Notes: generated from the sequence alone by a model not told the origin. 64,000 nt of DNA from Alphaproteobacteria bacterium (GCA_028281325.1 JANQKC010000027.1:62001-126000), one strand, 5' to 3'. Positions 16,971 to 26,170 are shown, counted from the first letter of the stretch. Program-made: numbers and translations.

Positions 16971-18307
16971 CGGCCGGGTCCTCGAATGCCAAGACGCAAC
17001 GCTTGATCGGACATGAAAAGCCCCTTCGGGTCGACGTGTTCCAGGACGGCGCGAAACTCGCGCAACGCCGGGTACATACGGGCAAACCCCGCCTCAGACA
17101 TCATCGAATCCTTCGCAAGGTAAATCCGGCCGCCGTAATCGAGGGTGATGTCCTCGAGCCGTTGCAGCAGATCGGTCACGCCGGCGCGCGCTGGGAAATC
17201 CAAGGCCAACGTGTACCCGCGCACCGGGAAGGACAGGTGCCCGCGCCCCTCGCCGCCCATTGTCTTCAAGACCGCAAGAAAGGAGGCGGACCCGGACGCC
17301 GAAATCTCTTCCAGCAGACTCCGGATTCCGGAGGCGCCGCCTTCTTCCGGCACCACGCACTGGAATTGATGAAATCCGGCCCGTCCATACAGCCGGTTCC
17401 AGTCATGAAGAGCGTCGAGCGGATGGAAAAACGCCGTCAGCGATTTCTTGCTCACCTCGCCGCCGTCCGGCACGCGGCGGTAATAAACCTCGTTGAAGGC
17501 AGACATGGTCAGACGATTGAGCAGTATCCCGGGCATGTCGAACGGCACTCGAAGCCGGCGCGGCGCCTTGTCCGGAATACCGGCGGGGGACGGGTCGGCA
17601 AGTTCCAGGACGCCGCGACCCAATTTTGCCCCGCGCGCCAGCGCATCGATCCATCCGACCGAATAGGTCGCCCGGTCCCGATGCTCCGCGAACAATTCGA
17701 AGAAATGATCCAGATCGCGCACCCGCATTTCCGTGACCTGCACCGCGTTCGACGGCATCGGCAGCACCTTTATGCAGACGGTAACGATGATGCCCGTCAG
17801 GCCAACGCCACCGATGGTCGCCGCGAAAAGGTCGCCATCGTTGTCCGGCGCGACCTGCTTGACCGTGCCGTCCGCCATCAACAGGTCGAACCAGCACACA
17901 TGGTCGCCGATGCTGCCATGCCGGTCATGATTCTTGCCGTGCACGTCATTCGCCACGATACCGCCAACCGTGGCGAACCCCGTGCCCGGCACCGCCGGCA
18001 GCGAGTAGCCACGCGGCACCAGGAAGGCCTGCATATCCGCGACGGTGATGCCCGGCTCGCACACGACCACCTGCTCGGTTTCGTCGAACGCGAGGATGCG
18101 GTCCAACCGTTCAGTCAACAACGCCGCCCCACCGGTGCGGACGGCGGAATCGCCATAGCTGCGCCCGCCGCCATAGGCAACGACGTTTTCCGCGCCGGCC
18201 GCGCGAACCAAGTCGGCGGCCGCGGAAATCCGTTCCGGACGGTACGCGGAAACCGCCGCCGCCGTCGTACGCCCCCAACCGCTAAGCTCTAGCTGCTTAA
18301 ATCTCAT
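16967..18307 (-). CDS. DprE1-like FAD oxidase of decaprenylphosphoryl-ribose
   Basis: 446 residues, vanillyl-alcohol-oxidase fold. FAD-binding segments are AYGGGRSYGDSA (44-55) and TVGGIVANDVHGKNHDRHGS (113-132), both near-identical in pattern to mycobacterial DprE1. The C-terminal active-site block contains the catalytic Lys in YLAKDS (Lys399). The position matching Cys387 of M. tuberculosis, the residue attacked by benzothiazinones, appears to be Ala368 here. It should oxidise the 2-OH of the polyprenylphosphoryl ribose so that the DprE2-like partner can epimerise it. In mycobacteria the reaction occurs at the outer face of the inner membrane. It is four bases overlapped with the dprE2-like gene. 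Confidence 0.88.
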   Translation of the reverse strand: MRFKQLELSGWGRTTAAAVSAYRPERISAAADLVRAAGAENVVAYGGGRSYGDSAVRTGGAALLTERLDRILAFDETEQVVVCEPGITVADMQAFLVPRGYSLPAVPGTGFATVGGIVANDVHGKNHDRHGSIGDHVCWFDLLMADGTVKQVAPDNDGDLFAATIGGVGLTGIIVTVCIKVLPMPSNAVQVTEMRVRDLDHFFELFAEHRDRATYSVGWIDALARGAKLGRGVLELADPSPAGIPDKAPRRLRVPFDMPGILLNRLTMSAFNEVYYRRVPDGGEVSKKSLTAFFHPLDALHDWNRLYGRAGFHQFQCVVPEEGGASGIRSLLEEISASGSASFLAVLKTMGGEGRGHLSFPVRGYTLALDFPARAGVTDLLQRLEDITLDYGGRIYLAKDSMMSEAGFARMYPALREFRAVLEHVDPKGLFMSDQALRLGIRGPGR

Positions 18308-18388
18308 TCATGGAATCCGAACGGTGCTGTCGACGCGCAACACGCCGTAGGTAAGAACGCCATCGGGGTTATACGCCATCCCAGCGAC

Positions 18389-19303
18389 TTAGAAATGAAT
18401 CATGTAAGCGTAAGTTGCCAGCCATCCGGAAACGCACGCCAGCAAGAACCCATCCTTGAACAAAAGGTCGGTCGGCGACCCCGATCGTTCGTAGACGACG
18501 GTGAGTTGGACATACCGGAAAATGCCGGCAATGACATAGGGAACCGTCAGATAAATATTCTTGCTTCCAAGTCGCTTCATCGCATCGCCGTCGAGTGTGA
18601 ATATCAGATAGGAAATCAACAGCGCCGATAAAGTGACGACGATGCAGATATCGAGAAATGGTTTGGTGTATCCGTCGAGGCTGGCGCGATGCTCAGTCCC
18701 GATCTCGAGCGACACATCGTCGCGGCGCTTGGCCAATGCAATGAACAACGCCAGCAACCCGCCGCAAACCTGGATCCATGGCGTGGGATCAATGTCGATC
18801 ACGGTGGCGCCCGCATAGAGCCGCAGGACGAACCCGACGGAGATCACCATCACGTCGACAATGGATATCTTCTTCAGACCGAGGCTGTATCCCGCATTGA
18901 TCGCGAGATAGGCGATCAGCGCGACCGCCGCCAACGGAGCTTTCCAAATGGCCAGCAGCATTCCGCTGAGCACGAGCAACAGCGCCAGAACCATGGCGGC
19001 GGCAGCCGAAACCCGACCGGACGCAACCGGCCGATTCCGTTTCGATGGATGCAGCCGATCGCTTTCGCAATCGCGCGCATCGTTGAAGCAGTAGACGCCG
19101 CTGGACACGAGGCAGAATGCCGCAAACACCACCAGAACGATGCCGACGTTATCCACCGTTACGGCGGCCGGCGTGAAGAAAATCGGCGCGAAGACGAAGG
19201 TGTTCTTCACCCACTGTTTCGGGCGCATCAACGCGAAGGCAGCGGCGATGAAACCGGTGCGCTTCCGCGACGCGTTCCGTTCGGTTGTCTCCGTGGTGAT
19301 CAA
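18389..19303 (-). CDS. UbiA-type polyprenyl-phosphate phosphoribosyltransferase
   Basis: 304 residues with about nine membrane helices. The aspartate-rich prenyl-binding motif is NDARDCESD (74-82), the first loop reads RPKQWVKN, and LFIALAKRRDDV lies in the central loop. These match decaprenyl-phosphate 5-phosphoribosyltransferase (Rv3806c type) and the Azorhizobium NoeC protein rather than ubiquinone-pathway UbiA. It would transfer 5-phosphoribose from PRPP to polyprenyl phosphate, the committed step before DprE1/DprE2. The phosphatase that follows in the pathway is not in the window. The ORF-track start is TTG with no good ribosome binding site, so the true start may differ by a few codons. 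An 81-base gap separates it from the DprE1-like gene. Confidence 0.85.
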   Translation of the reverse strand: MITTETTERNASRKRTGFIAAAFALMRPKQWVKNTFVFAPIFFTPAAVTVDNVGIVLVVFAAFCLVSSGVYCFNDARDCESDRLHPSKRNRPVASGRVSAAAAMVLALLLVLSGMLLAIWKAPLAAVALIAYLAINAGYSLGLKKISIVDVMVISVGFVLRLYAGATVIDIDPTPWIQVCGGLLALFIALAKRRDDVSLEIGTEHRASLDGYTKPFLDICIVVTLSALLISYLIFTLDGDAMKRLGSKNIYLTVPYVIAGIFRYVQLTVVYERSGSPTDLLFKDGFLLACVSGWLATYAYMIHF

Positions 19304-19667
19304 GACGTTAATCCGCCGCTTCCGTGTCCGCGATCCGGGTCATCACGCAGAAATATTGCATGAGCCGATTAATACCTTGTTAACGATCTTCACCGTCCGA
19401 CAAAATACTACGGCAGCATAAAAAGATTTTGGCCAAATTTCCTTCCAATAACGCGACGATCCGTACTATTACTCAACAATAAAATAAGAAAGACAGGGTA
19501 TGGGCACCATAGTAAGTACGTTCCGGCACATTGTCGGTCCGCTTCGGACATGCCGCTATACGGGTACCGCGCGCAAGTCTTGCGGCTCGACAGTTGCGCG
19601 TCGTCCCATCGTCACATCCCTGCGTCTCCGATCCATAAGGAGCATATAGCCCGGATCGGAGCCGTAC
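19304..19667. other. AT-rich divergent intergenic region between the UbiA-type gene and lptG
   Basis: 364 bases without a gene, clearly richer in A/T than its surroundings. It contains a full CtrA-type box (19369-19383) and a perfect inverted repeat TATGGGCACCATA (19499-19511). No consensus -35/-10 pair was identified with confidence. It must hold the promoters of both the DPA cassette and the lptG operon. Confidence 0.6.
19369..19383. promoter_or_regulatory. CtrA-type binding site TTAA-N7-TTAA
   Basis: TTAATACCTTGTTAA matches the full consensus of the alphaproteobacterial cell-cycle regulator CtrA. It sits 66 bases before the UbiA-type start and ~285 bases before lptG, so the DPA cassette is the nearer target. 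One short motif in an AT-rich stretch could arise by chance. Confidence 0.4.
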
Positions 19668-20765
19668 GTGAAAATCTCCACAACCCTGTTCTCCTATCTC
19701 GGACGCCAGTTTCTGTTCTGGCTGGTCAGCGTGTTCATGATTTTCATGGCGATTGCCTTGCTTTTCGACGTGGTCGAAATGCTGCGCCGTACATCGGAAA
19801 AGGCTGATGTCACGCTGGGTCTCGTCTTGCAGATGAGCTTGCTGAAACTGCCCTTCCTGTCGCAAGTGACGCTGCCGTTCATGATCCTGTTCGCGGCGAT
19901 GCTGACCTTCTGGCGTCTTGCCCGCGCCAACGAAGCGGTTGTGGCGCGGGCCGCCGGTATCTCCGCCTGGCAATTCATCCTGCCCGCCTTCCTCATCACC
20001 GTTTTCGTCGGCAGCCTGCAGGTTGCCGTCGTCAATCCTTTCTCCGCGGCGATGCTGGCGCAGTTCCAAAAACTCGAAGCCGAGCACATCAAGAACCGGA
20101 CGAGCATGATCTCCGTCTCGAAGAACGGACTATGGCTGCGGCAGGCCAGCCCGCAGGGCGACTTCGCCGTAATCCATGCCCTGCGCGTCTCGCAGAAAGA
20201 CCTGATTCTGCATCAGGTCATCATTTTCCGGTTCGACGAGAACAGCCGCTTCGTCGATCGAATCGACGCCGACCGGGCCGTCCTTACGGACGGCTATTGG
20301 GTCATTCCGAATGGTTGGCTATCGTCGCCGAAGCCCGAAACACGGCCGATCACCAACGTCCGCGTGCCGACGGACATGACGAAGACCAACATTTTGGAGA
20401 GTTTCGCGCCGCCGGAAACCATGTCGTTCTGGGGCTTGCTGGACTTCATCGATACCATCGAAGCGGCCGGCTTCTCGGGCCATCGCCATCAACTGCACTT
20501 TCACGCACTCACCGCCTTTCCGTTACTGCTTTCGTCGATGATTCTGATCGCCGCGTCCTTCACCTTGCGCATCAACCGGCGCACCGGCACGACCGCGGCG
20601 CTGCTCGGCGGCTTGTCGTGCAGTTTCGTCGTTTATTTCCTGACCGACATCGTTCATGCGCTTGGTCTGTCGGCGAGTATTCCGATCCCGCTGGCGGCTT
20701 GGACACCGGCCGGCGTGTCGATGCTGGTCGGACTCGCCATGCTCTTCCATCTGGAGGATGGGTGA
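19668..20765 (+). CDS. lptG: LPS export ABC transporter permease LptG
   Basis: 365 residues, the second YjgP/YjgQ permease. It has N-terminal helices (FWLVSVFMIFMAIALLFDVVE), a periplasmic domain at ~110-260 and C-terminal helices (ending WTPAGVSMLVGLAMLFHLED). The coupling segment is NEAVVARAAGISAWQFILP. It partners LptF in the LptB2FG exporter. Its stop overlaps the lptD start (TGATG), so lptG and lptD are translationally coupled, and surA, pdxA and rsmA follow on the same strand. Confidence 0.92.
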   Translation: MKISTTLFSYLGRQFLFWLVSVFMIFMAIALLFDVVEMLRRTSEKADVTLGLVLQMSLLKLPFLSQVTLPFMILFAAMLTFWRLARANEAVVARAAGISAWQFILPAFLITVFVGSLQVAVVNPFSAAMLAQFQKLEAEHIKNRTSMISVSKNGLWLRQASPQGDFAVIHALRVSQKDLILHQVIIFRFDENSRFVDRIDADRAVLTDGYWVIPNGWLSSPKPETRPITNVRVPTDMTKTNILESFAPPETMSFWGLLDFIDTIEAAGFSGHRHQLHFHALTAFPLLLSSMILIAASFTLRINRRTGTTAALLGGLSCSFVVYFLTDIVHALGLSASIPIPLAAWTPAGVSMLVGLAMLFHLEDG

Positions 20766-22939
20766 TGCGGTCAAGCGGGTTCATCGCCCTGCTGACGGTG
20801 ATCGCGGCCTTTGTGACCGGGATCGCCGAGGCGCAGGTGACGGCGCCGGCTGTCCCCGATCAACCGGTGCTGATCACGGCTGACGAATTGAGCCAGGACG
20901 AAGAACTCGGCACGATAACCGCGCGCGGCAATGTGGAGATAACCCAAGGCGAAAGGCTGCTGCTGGCCAATACCGTCAGCTACAATCAGAAATCCGACAC
21001 GGTCAGCGCGTCCGGCAACGTGACGCTGATGGAGCCCGGCGGCGAGGTCATCTTCGCCGAATTCGTCGAACTGACCGATAAGCTGAAGAACGGGATCGTC
21101 CGCCAGCTCCGGATCCTGTTGACCGACGAAAGCCGTTTCGCCGCCAGCGAAGCGGAAAGACGCGACGGAAACCTGACCGTCATGAAGCGCGCCGTCTATT
21201 CGCCGTGCGAGGCCTGCGAAAAGGACCCGGAACGCCCCTTGGTCTGGCAGCTCAAGGCGGAAACCGTGGAGCATGACCAGGAACGACAGGAAATCCGCTA
21301 CCGCAATGCGTTTTTGGAGATGTTCGGCGTGCCGGTGGTTTATGTGCCGTACTTTTCGCACCCCGACCCGACGGTGACGCGAAAGAGCGGTTTTCTCGCG
21401 CCGGATTTCGGTACCGGCGGCAATCTGGGCGGCTTTATTCGCCTGCCCTATTACGTGGTCTTGGACAAGGACAAGGACGCGACGGTCACGCCCATCTACA
21501 CCAAGGACGAAGGCTTGGTTATGAGCGGGGAATACCGACAACGCTTTAACAACGGCGAGATCAAGTTGGCCGGCAGCATCACCGAAGCGGACCGGACCAA
21601 GACCCAGGACGGCGTCCAAGTGGTCCGCCGCGACAGGATTCGCGGTCATGTCGCGATCGATGGCCGATATGATTTCAACGAGACCTGGCGGGCGGGCGCC
21701 AACATCGAACGCGCGAGCGACCGCAGCTACCTCCAACGGTTCAACTTCTTCGAGCAGGGCGGCGACATGTTGGAGTCGAACGCCTATGTCGAAGGGTTCC
21801 GCCCCCGCACCTACGCGGCGGCGAACATCTACGCCTTCCAGGACCTGCGGTCCGGGGACCGCCCCGAACAACCCTTCATCGCGCCGCTGGTGCAATACAA
21901 TCACGTCAGCGAAGCCGATCGGTATGGCGGCCGCTACAGCGTCGATACGGACTTTCGCGTGCTTACCCGCAGCGATGGCCCGACGACGCAACGCTTTTCC
22001 TTGCGGCCGGGATATGAAATCTCGCATGTGACGGATTTCGGATTGCTCGCCACCTTCCGCGGATCGCTCCGGGCCGACCTTTACAACGTGAACCAAACGT
22101 CGGACGCGCGCGTGAACGAAGGCGTCGACGATTCCGTCACCGGCCGGTTCCTGCCTCGGGCGACGTTAGATGTCCGCTACCCGTTGGTCCGCTCGACCGG
22201 CAGCATCCGACAGATCATAGAACCGATCGCCATGTTCACCGCATCGCCGACCGGGCAGAACCCCAGCGAGATTCCCAACGAGGACAGCACCGCGTTCGAA
22301 GCCGACGACACGAATCTGTTCAGCGAGGATCGGCTGGCGGGCGGCGACCGGGTGGAAAGCGGCCAGCGGTTCGCCTATGGCGTTCGCGTCGCCGCCTATG
22401 GCGCGCGAGACGGAAAGGCGAGCGCCTTCATCGGACAAAGCTATCGCGTGAACACCGACGAGAAACTGTCGACCAACAGTCTCCTGGACCGGGACAAATC
22501 GGACATCGTCGGCCGGGTGGACATCCGGCCGAACCAGTATATCGATGTGTTATACCGCTTCGCCTTCTCCGCCGACGATTTTGCGGAACCGAAACGCAAC
22601 GACGTCACTTTTACCCTTGGGCCCCCGGCCTACCAGCTCAGCGGGTCGTATAGCTTCATCACCGCGACGAGCGAGTTCGAGGAACGCGAGGAAATTAAAC
22701 TGTCGATCAAGACGAAGATCACGGACAATTGGTCATTCCAAGCCTCGACCCACCGTGACATCGATGCGGGGGAATACCTTCAGCATCGCGGACAGCTGAC
22801 CTACGAAGACGAATGTATCGCCTTCGATATCATCGGAACGCGCAGTTTCTTCGAGGATGAAGATATTGATCCTTCCGATTCCATACTATTTCAGCTTAGA
22901 TTCAAGCATCTGGGCGAGGTCAAAACCACGGCCGGATAA
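20765..22939 (+). CDS. lptD: LPS-assembly protein LptD
   Basis: 724 residues from ATG 20765; the longer ORF in the track begins inside lptG and is not credible. A signal peptide ends AEAQ. The N-terminal OstA/LptA-like beta-taco domain (LITADELSQDEELGTITARGNVEI) is at ~35-140. A C-terminal beta-barrel of ~500 residues of alternating strands follows. Cys pairs lie in SPCEACEKDP, with another Cys near the end (DECIAFDI), consistent with the disulfides that control LptD maturation. It forms the outer-membrane LPS translocon with LptE (not in this window). SurA, its chaperone, is the next gene. Confidence 0.92.
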   Translation: MRSSGFIALLTVIAAFVTGIAEAQVTAPAVPDQPVLITADELSQDEELGTITARGNVEITQGERLLLANTVSYNQKSDTVSASGNVTLMEPGGEVIFAEFVELTDKLKNGIVRQLRILLTDESRFAASEAERRDGNLTVMKRAVYSPCEACEKDPERPLVWQLKAETVEHDQERQEIRYRNAFLEMFGVPVVYVPYFSHPDPTVTRKSGFLAPDFGTGGNLGGFIRLPYYVVLDKDKDATVTPIYTKDEGLVMSGEYRQRFNNGEIKLAGSITEADRTKTQDGVQVVRRDRIRGHVAIDGRYDFNETWRAGANIERASDRSYLQRFNFFEQGGDMLESNAYVEGFRPRTYAAANIYAFQDLRSGDRPEQPFIAPLVQYNHVSEADRYGGRYSVDTDFRVLTRSDGPTTQRFSLRPGYEISHVTDFGLLATFRGSLRADLYNVNQTSDARVNEGVDDSVTGRFLPRATLDVRYPLVRSTGSIRQIIEPIAMFTASPTGQNPSEIPNEDSTAFEADDTNLFSEDRLAGGDRVESGQRFAYGVRVAAYGARDGKASAFIGQSYRVNTDEKLSTNSLLDRDKSDIVGRVDIRPNQYIDVLYRFAFSADDFAEPKRNDVTFTLGPPAYQLSGSYSFITATSEFEEREEIKLSIKTKITDNWSFQASTHRDIDAGEYLQHRGQLTYEDECIAFDIIGTRSFFEDEDIDPSDSILFQLRFKHLGEVKTTAG

Positions 22940-22993
22940 ACACCGTCGATCAAGGATAGATGACGGACATGTTTTCCTGTAAAACAGTGACTT

Positions 22994-24283
22994 ATGGATG
23001 GGATGTTTAAGCGTAAGGTGAGTTTGGCGCTGTTTCTTGGCGTCATCCTGTTGTTGCCGTGGGCGATTGCGAACAACGCGCCGGCCCAGGGTGTCCTGCG
23101 GATCGCCGCCGTCGTCAACGAGGACGTGATCTCGGCCTACGACTTGGCGCAGCGGGTGCGCATGGTGATGGTGACCAGTAGCCTGCCCGACACGGCCGAG
23201 TCGCGGCGGCGTCTCACGCCGCAGGTTTTGCGCAACATGATCGACGAACATCTGCAGGCCCAGGAAGCCAGGCGCTTGAATATCCGGGTCACGGACGAAG
23301 AAGTAGACGCCATGATGGCGCGGCTAAACAGGCAGAACGACCTCGCGCCGGGCGAGCTCGAAGCGTTGCTGGAACGCGCGAATGTTGACGTCAACTCGCT
23401 TCGGTCGAAGCTGCGCGCCGAAAATGCGTGGAACAAGGTCATTCGGCAACGGCTGCAACGGCAAGTGTTCATCGGCGACGAGGAGGTCGAGGAAGAGCTT
23501 GCCCGCCTCAGGGCGGTGCGAAACCTTCCCCGCCATCGGATCGCCGAGATATTCCTGAGCGTGGACACACCCGACGCCGAGAACGAAGTCCGCGACCTCG
23601 CACAACGGCTGTTGCAGCAGATACAAAACGGCGCCCGTTTCAGCGCCTTGGCCCGGGAATTTTCACAGAGCACAAGCGCGGCGGTCGGCGGCGATCTCGG
23701 TTGGGTCACCAAGGGCCAACTTGCCCCGGAACTCGACAGCCTGCTCGACGGAATGACCCAGAATCAAGTCGTTGGCCCGGTCAAAACATTGTCCGGGTAC
23801 TATATCCTGCTGTTGCTCGACCGACGAACGCCGACGGCGGCCCAAAACGCCGCCACGACGGTCAGTTTGACCCAACTGGTCCTGCCGTTGAGCGCCAATC
23901 CAAGCCCCGCCGAACTGCAGGCGCAGCAGGCGACCGGTCTCCAGGTTCGTTCCCAGGTCCGCAGCTGCGATGACATGCGCCAGGCCGCGCAAGGCATCGA
24001 TGCGCCGCAGTCTGGCGATATTCGCAGCATCGGCCTGGACAGGCTGCCGCCCACAATCCGCGACGCCGTCGCGCCGTTACGCATCGGAGAGACCACGGAG
24101 CCCATCCGGGTCGCGGAAGGGCTTCTTCTCGCAACACTCTGCTCGCGCACCGAAGACGACACCGCCGGACTGCCGAGCCGAGAGCAAATCACCAACCGGC
24201 TGGGCAACCAGCGCTTCGATCTGCTGGTCCAACGCTACATGCGCGACCTGAGGCGCACCGCCTTCGTGGACATTCGCGGATGA
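22994..24283 (+). CDS. surA: periplasmic chaperone and peptidyl-prolyl isomerase SurA
   Basis: 429 residues. A signal segment lies at ~8-32 (LFLGVILLLPWAIANNAPAQG), followed by the SurA N-terminal domain (AAVVNEDVISAYDLAQRV) at ~35-175. A first parvulin domain is at ~175-280 (EIFLSVDTPDAE, then GGDLGWVTKGQLAPELD). A second, less conserved one is at ~300-400. It escorts outer-membrane proteins such as LptD to the Bam complex. It overlaps pdxA by four bases in the classic lptD-surA-pdxA-rsmA operon. Confidence 0.92.
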   Translation: MDGMFKRKVSLALFLGVILLLPWAIANNAPAQGVLRIAAVVNEDVISAYDLAQRVRMVMVTSSLPDTAESRRRLTPQVLRNMIDEHLQAQEARRLNIRVTDEEVDAMMARLNRQNDLAPGELEALLERANVDVNSLRSKLRAENAWNKVIRQRLQRQVFIGDEEVEEELARLRAVRNLPRHRIAEIFLSVDTPDAENEVRDLAQRLLQQIQNGARFSALAREFSQSTSAAVGGDLGWVTKGQLAPELDSLLDGMTQNQVVGPVKTLSGYYILLLLDRRTPTAAQNAATTVSLTQLVLPLSANPSPAELQAQQATGLQVRSQVRSCDDMRQAAQGIDAPQSGDIRSIGLDRLPPTIRDAVAPLRIGETTEPIRVAEGLLLATLCSRTEDDTAGLPSREQITNRLGNQRFDLLVQRYMRDLRRTAFVDIRG

Positions 24284-25314
24284 CCAACCGCGCAAGGGCT
24301 ATCGCGATCACGATGGGCGAGCCTGCGGGTATCGGCGGCGAATTGACCCTTTCGGCCTGGCGGGGCCGTACCGAGCGGAGCTTGCCGCCTTTCTTCGCCG
24401 TCGACAATCCGGACCGCCTCGGACGCCTCGCGGAACGGCTCGGTTGGGATGTTCCGGTGACCGCGATCGACGCCCCGGAGGCGGCAACCGATCGTTTCGC
24501 CGACAGCCTGCCGGTCCTGCCGATCGACCTGCCGGGATCGATGACCCCGGGCCAACCGGATCCGGCAAACGCGCCCGGCGTCATCGCCTCCATCCGCAAG
24601 GCCGCCGAATGCGTCATGATCGGACATGCCGACGCGGTCCTGACCAATCCCATTCAAAAGAAAACTTTGTACGACGCGGGATTCCAACATCCCGGCCATA
24701 CCGAGTTCCTGGCCGAGATTGCCGGAATCGACCGGTCGGTCATGATGCTGTTATGCCCCGGTCTGCGTGTCGTACCGATCACGAGCCATGTTTCCTTGGC
24801 GCATGCCATACAGGCGCTAAGAACCGACGATATCGTCGCGGCGGCGCGCATAACCGTTCAGGCACTGCACCGCGATTTCGGCATCGACACGCCGCATATC
24901 ATGATGGCCGGGCTGAATCCCCATGCCGGCGAAGACGGGGCGCTGGGCCGGGAAGAACAGGACATCATCATCCCGGCGATCGACGCACTGAAGCAACAAG
25001 GCGTTTCGGTCAGCGGGCCGGCCCCGGCCGATACGATGTTCCACGATCGCGCGCGCGAAGGGTACGACGCGGCGATCTGCATGTACCACGACCAGGCGCT
25101 GATCCCGCTCAAGACGATCGATTTCCACAGCGGCGTCAACGTCACGCTCGGCCTGCCCTTCGTTCGCACGTCGCCCGATCACGGCACGGCCCTGGAAATC
25201 GCGGGAATGGGCGTCGCCGACGACAGAAGCTTCGTCGCATCGCTGTGCACCGCGGCCGACATCGTGCAGAAGCGCCGGCAATTCCGCGCGCGCGACCGCA
25301 AAGCCCTTGCATGA
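24280..25314 (+). CDS. pdxA: 4-hydroxythreonine-4-phosphate dehydrogenase
   Basis: 344 residues. Family blocks are visible: TMGEPAGIGGEL at the start, HPGHTEFLAEI, and the metal/substrate segment MYHDQALIPLKTIDFHSGVN followed by FVRTSPDHGTALEIAG. It oxidises 4-phosphohydroxy-threonine in the DXP-dependent route to pyridoxal phosphate, using NAD(P) and a divalent metal. It overlaps surA (ATGA) and runs eight bases into the rsmA start, so it is translationally coupled on both sides. Confidence 0.95.
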   Translation: MTNRARAIAITMGEPAGIGGELTLSAWRGRTERSLPPFFAVDNPDRLGRLAERLGWDVPVTAIDAPEAATDRFADSLPVLPIDLPGSMTPGQPDPANAPGVIASIRKAAECVMIGHADAVLTNPIQKKTLYDAGFQHPGHTEFLAEIAGIDRSVMMLLCPGLRVVPITSHVSLAHAIQALRTDDIVAAARITVQALHRDFGIDTPHIMMAGLNPHAGEDGALGREEQDIIIPAIDALKQQGVSVSGPAPADTMFHDRAREGYDAAICMYHDQALIPLKTIDFHSGVNVTLGLPFVRTSPDHGTALEIAGMGVADDRSFVASLCTAADIVQKRRQFRARDRKALA

Positions 25315-26170
25315 TCGCGGCGACATCGACCCTTTCGGCAACTTGCCGCCGTTGCGGACGGTCATCGCGCAACACGGCCTGAACGCGCGCAAGTCGCTTG
25401 GCCAGCATTTCCTCCTCGACCTCAACCTGACCCGCCGCATCGCCCGCGCCGCGGGCGATCTTCGCGACGCAAGCGTGATCGAAATCGGCCCGGGGCCCGG
25501 TGGGCTGACCCGCGCCTTGCTGGCCGAAGGCGCGGGATCGGTGATTGCCATCGAACGCGACCGCCGCTGCATCGACGCCCTCGCCGATCTCGTGGCGGCC
25601 GCGGAGGGACGGTTGACGCTGCTCGAAGGGGACGCCGCCAAAATCGACGCGGCCTCGCTCGGCGCCGCGCCCCGCCATATCGTCGCCAACCTGCCCTATA
25701 ACGTCGCCACACCCCTGCTTATCGACTGGCTGCGAAACGCCGACGCCTTTGCCGGGCTGACGCTGATGTTCCAAAGAGAGGTCGCGGAGCGGATCATCGC
25801 CACGCCGGGCACCAAGGCGTATGGCCGTTTATCGGTCATGGCGGGATGGCGCTGCGAGGCGCGCATATGCCTTACCCTGCCCGCCCGCGCCTTCACGCCG
25901 CCGCCCAAGGTCGATTCCAGCGTGGTCCAACTCGTTCCCCGGCGGTCCGACGAACATCCAGCGGCATGGGACGCCATGGAAAAGGTGGTCGCCGCCGCCT
26001 TCGGGCAACGCCGCAAGATGCTGCGCCGGGCGCTCCGCACGCTGCCGGTGGATCCATCGTTGCTGTTCGAAACAACCGGGATCGATCCGGCTGCGCGCGC
26101 CGAAAACCTGTCGGTCGCGGACTTCGCCGCCATGGCGCGCGCCTTCACTGCCCTGCGCGCAACCCCTTGA
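25307..26170 (+). CDS. rsmA: 16S rRNA dimethyladenosine transferase RsmA (KsgA)
   Basis: 287 residues. The family N-terminus LPPLRTVIAQHGLNARKSLGQ is present. Motif I for S-adenosylmethionine is EIGPGPGGLT, and the catalytic NLPY motif is VANLPYNVATPL. It dimethylates two adjacent adenines near the 3' end of 16S rRNA during 30S maturation. The assigned start is TTG 25307, overlapping pdxA by eight bases; another start a few codons later is possible. The 3' end overlaps the convergent gmk gene by 26 bases. Confidence 0.92.
   Translation: MHDRGDIDPFGNLPPLRTVIAQHGLNARKSLGQHFLLDLNLTRRIARAAGDLRDASVIEIGPGPGGLTRALLAEGAGSVIAIERDRRCIDALADLVAAAEGRLTLLEGDAAKIDAASLGAAPRHIVANLPYNVATPLLIDWLRNADAFAGLTLMFQREVAERIIATPGTKAYGRLSVMAGWRCEARICLTLPARAFTPPPKVDSSVVQLVPRRSDEHPAAWDAMEKVVAAAFGQRRKMLRRALRTLPVDPSLLFETTGIDPAARAENLSVADFAAMARAFTALRATP

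Noticed and set aside
20132-22939. 935-residue ORF containing lptD
   Set aside because: The first 211 codons overlie lptG in another frame; LptD begins at ATG 20765 with a signal peptide.
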